DNA of 6,814 nt from the NCBI GenBank assembly GCA_021106915.1, contig JAIOTH010000124.1, positions 1-6,814 on the forward strand. The letters run 5' to 3'. The notes beneath the pieces are model-generated. The model made no database searches. It worked only from the letters and a program-made list of their open reading frames with translations, and was not told where the DNA came from. The position numbers and the translations under genes are program-made. Of the stretch, positions 5,659-6,814 are shown piece by piece (within the stretch, counting starts at the first letter, position 1; every line of letters begins with the position of its first letter). This DNA is from a bacterium (GTDB taxonomy: Bacteria > Patescibacteriota > Patescibacteriia > UBA1558 > S5-K13).

Positions 5659-6814
5659 TTAACCTAATTTTTTAGTACCAGCTTTTTTCTTCATTCCACT
5701 TAAAGGCATTTCCACAAGGAAAGTAGTTCCTTTATTTAATTTAGATTTAAAACTTATCTTTCCTTGAACATTGTCAACTATTGACTTTATAATATATAAA
5801 CCCAAACCAGTACCCTCTGTATCCTTCTCTTTAATATTATCAGCTCTAAACAATTTTGAAAATACCCTATCTTGCTGACTTCGAGGTATACCGTAACCAT
5901 TATCACTTACTTTAATAATAAATTTTCGATTTTTTTTCTTAATAATTAAACTCACCTTACCTCTAGCCGGCGTATATTTAACAGCATTAGATAATAAATT
6001 TTGAAATATCATAGTCATCAATTCTACATCAACTCTAATTTTAGGAAGTTGAGAATCATATTTTTTAATAAATTTAATATTTCTAGCTTTTATTCTAGGC
6101 TGTAATTCTTTAATGACTATATCTGCCAAATAACAAATATTAACCAACTTCGGTCTTACCATAAAAGTTCCTAATTCCAAACGCGAAACATTTAATAAAG
6201 CATTTACCAATTTAACCATCCGCTGATTACCAAAATATATCTCCTCTAAATAACCTTTTTGCTCTCTATTTAATTCACCGGCATCACCAGCTAAAAGCAT
6301 TTCCGCATACCAATTTATAGAAGAAAGTGGCGTTCGTAATTGATGAGAAGCTAAAGAAACAAACTCAGTTTTAGCTTTATCAATTTGATACTCTCTGGTA
6401 ATATCTTTATCAACACCTCGATAGCCCAAAAAAGATCCATCTTTCCCAATAATTGGCATTCCATTAGTCTGAAGATATATCTTGCTTCCATCTTTATGAA
6501 TACTAAGATTAACTAGATCCTTAATTGGTAATTTTTTTTGAACAATTTTTTTAAATTCCTCACTAACCCGTTGAGCCTCTTTTTCATCCATTAAATCAAA
6601 AGGTGTTTTACCAATAACTTCTGAGGATTTATAACCCAACACTTTCTCAACACTATCTGTCACATAAGTATATTGCCCTTGAGCATCAATTTCCCATATC
6701 CAATCTGACGAACTTTTAGCAATATCCTCAAAACGTTTTTCAGAAACAATAGCTCGTCTTTTTTCCTCCTCAACATCTTCTAAAATATTCAAAACTGCCA
6801 CTTGCTGATCAGTC
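5659..6814 (-). CDS. PAS-domain sensor histidine kinase, 5'-truncated by window edge
   Basis: This is the C-terminal part of a sensor histidine kinase, which autophosphorylates on His and passes the phosphate to receiver proteins. Residues are numbered from the codon at 6801. A charged, probably coiled-coil linker (residues 5-25) leads into a PAS domain (about 26-137, with the DWIWEID start and the GYRGVDKDIT end). The HisKA domain has the H-box SHQLRTPL with phospho-acceptor His153. The HATPase_c domain shows the N-box QNLLSNAVKYTP (Asn268, Asn272), the G1 box DNGYGI (300-305), an F-box near 314-318 and the G2 box EGTGLGL (329-335). The frame stays open from the GTG at 6801 to the window end (T-D-Q-Q upstream), and the linker continues there. 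The GTG is therefore probably an internal Val codon, and further sensor or membrane domains may lie outside. No HAMP or membrane segment is visible. It ends with TAA and a Lys-rich tail, 68 nt before three receiver genes that are its likely partners. The signal sensed is unknown. Confidence 0.93.
   Translation of the reverse strand, partial: TDQQVAVLNILEDVEEEKRRAIVSEKRFEDIAKSSSDWIWEIDAQGQYTYVTDSVEKVLGYKSSEVIGKTPFDLMDEKEAQRVSEEFKKIVQKKLPIKDLVNLSIHKDGSKIYLQTNGMPIIGKDGSFLGYRGVDKDITREYQIDKAKTEFVSLASHQLRTPLSSINWYAEMLLAGDAGELNREQKGYLEEIYFGNQRMVKLVNALLNVSRLELGTFMVRPKLVNICYLADIVIKELQPRIKARNIKFIKKYDSQLPKIRVDVELMTMIFQNLLSNAVKYTPARGKVSLIIKKKNRKFIIKVSDNGYGIPRSQQDRVFSKLFRADNIKEKDTEGTGLGLYIIKSIVDNVQGKISFKSKLNKGTTFLVEMPLSGMKKKAGTKKLG

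Noticed and set aside
6799..6801. GTG at 6801 as the true start of the histidine kinase
   Set aside because: The frame continues open to the window end and the charged linker helix appears to extend upstream, so the gene is more likely truncated by the window edge.

Overview
The window is AT-rich (I estimate roughly 30 % G+C by eye). It carries one run of seven genes, all on the minus strand; I see no credible gene on the plus strand. Read in the direction of transcription (from 6814 down to 1), the order is: a PAS-containing sensor histidine kinase whose 5' end lies outside the window; three consecutive stand-alone receiver-domain response regulators; the type IV pilus assembly ATPase PilB; the inner-membrane platform protein PilC; and a large prepilin-like protein that runs off the window at base 1. 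Gaps between genes are short (11 to 92 nt), so this is probably one operon or a few overlapping transcription units.

The last gene is the most distinctive. It starts at 1464 and is open through base 1 (488 codons visible, no stop). Its N-terminus is a type IV prepilin signal (RGRG|FTVIE followed by a hydrophobic helix). A GspH-like pseudopilin head follows, then tandem copies of a roughly 96-residue bacterial Ig-like/cadherin-like repeat (three full copies and the start of a fourth). It looks like a pilin fused to an adhesin-like stalk, that is, a candidate minor or tip pilin.

How the parts may work together: PilB (Walker A/B, Asp and His boxes, tetracysteine zinc site) drives assembly through PilC (two T2SSF domains, three membrane segments), and the Ig-repeat prepilin is a likely substrate. 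The kinase and the three output-less receivers resemble PilG/CheY-type signalling that acts by protein contact and not through DNA. That they control this pilus is inferred from gene order only. No retraction ATPase (pilT), prepilin peptidase (pilD) or pilMNO is seen in the window.

Organism: probably a Candidatus Patescibacteria (CPR) member, perhaps of the Parcubacteria group. This is inferred from the low G+C, the pil gene style, the form of the pseudopilin head and the HYLLGEKNG-type receiver, none of which is decisive alone. TGA is used as a stop (end of the third receiver) and no reading frame contains an in-frame TGA, so the TGA=Gly code of Gracilibacteria/Absconditabacteria does not apply. 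None of the six visible start codons is preceded by a Shine-Dalgarno sequence.
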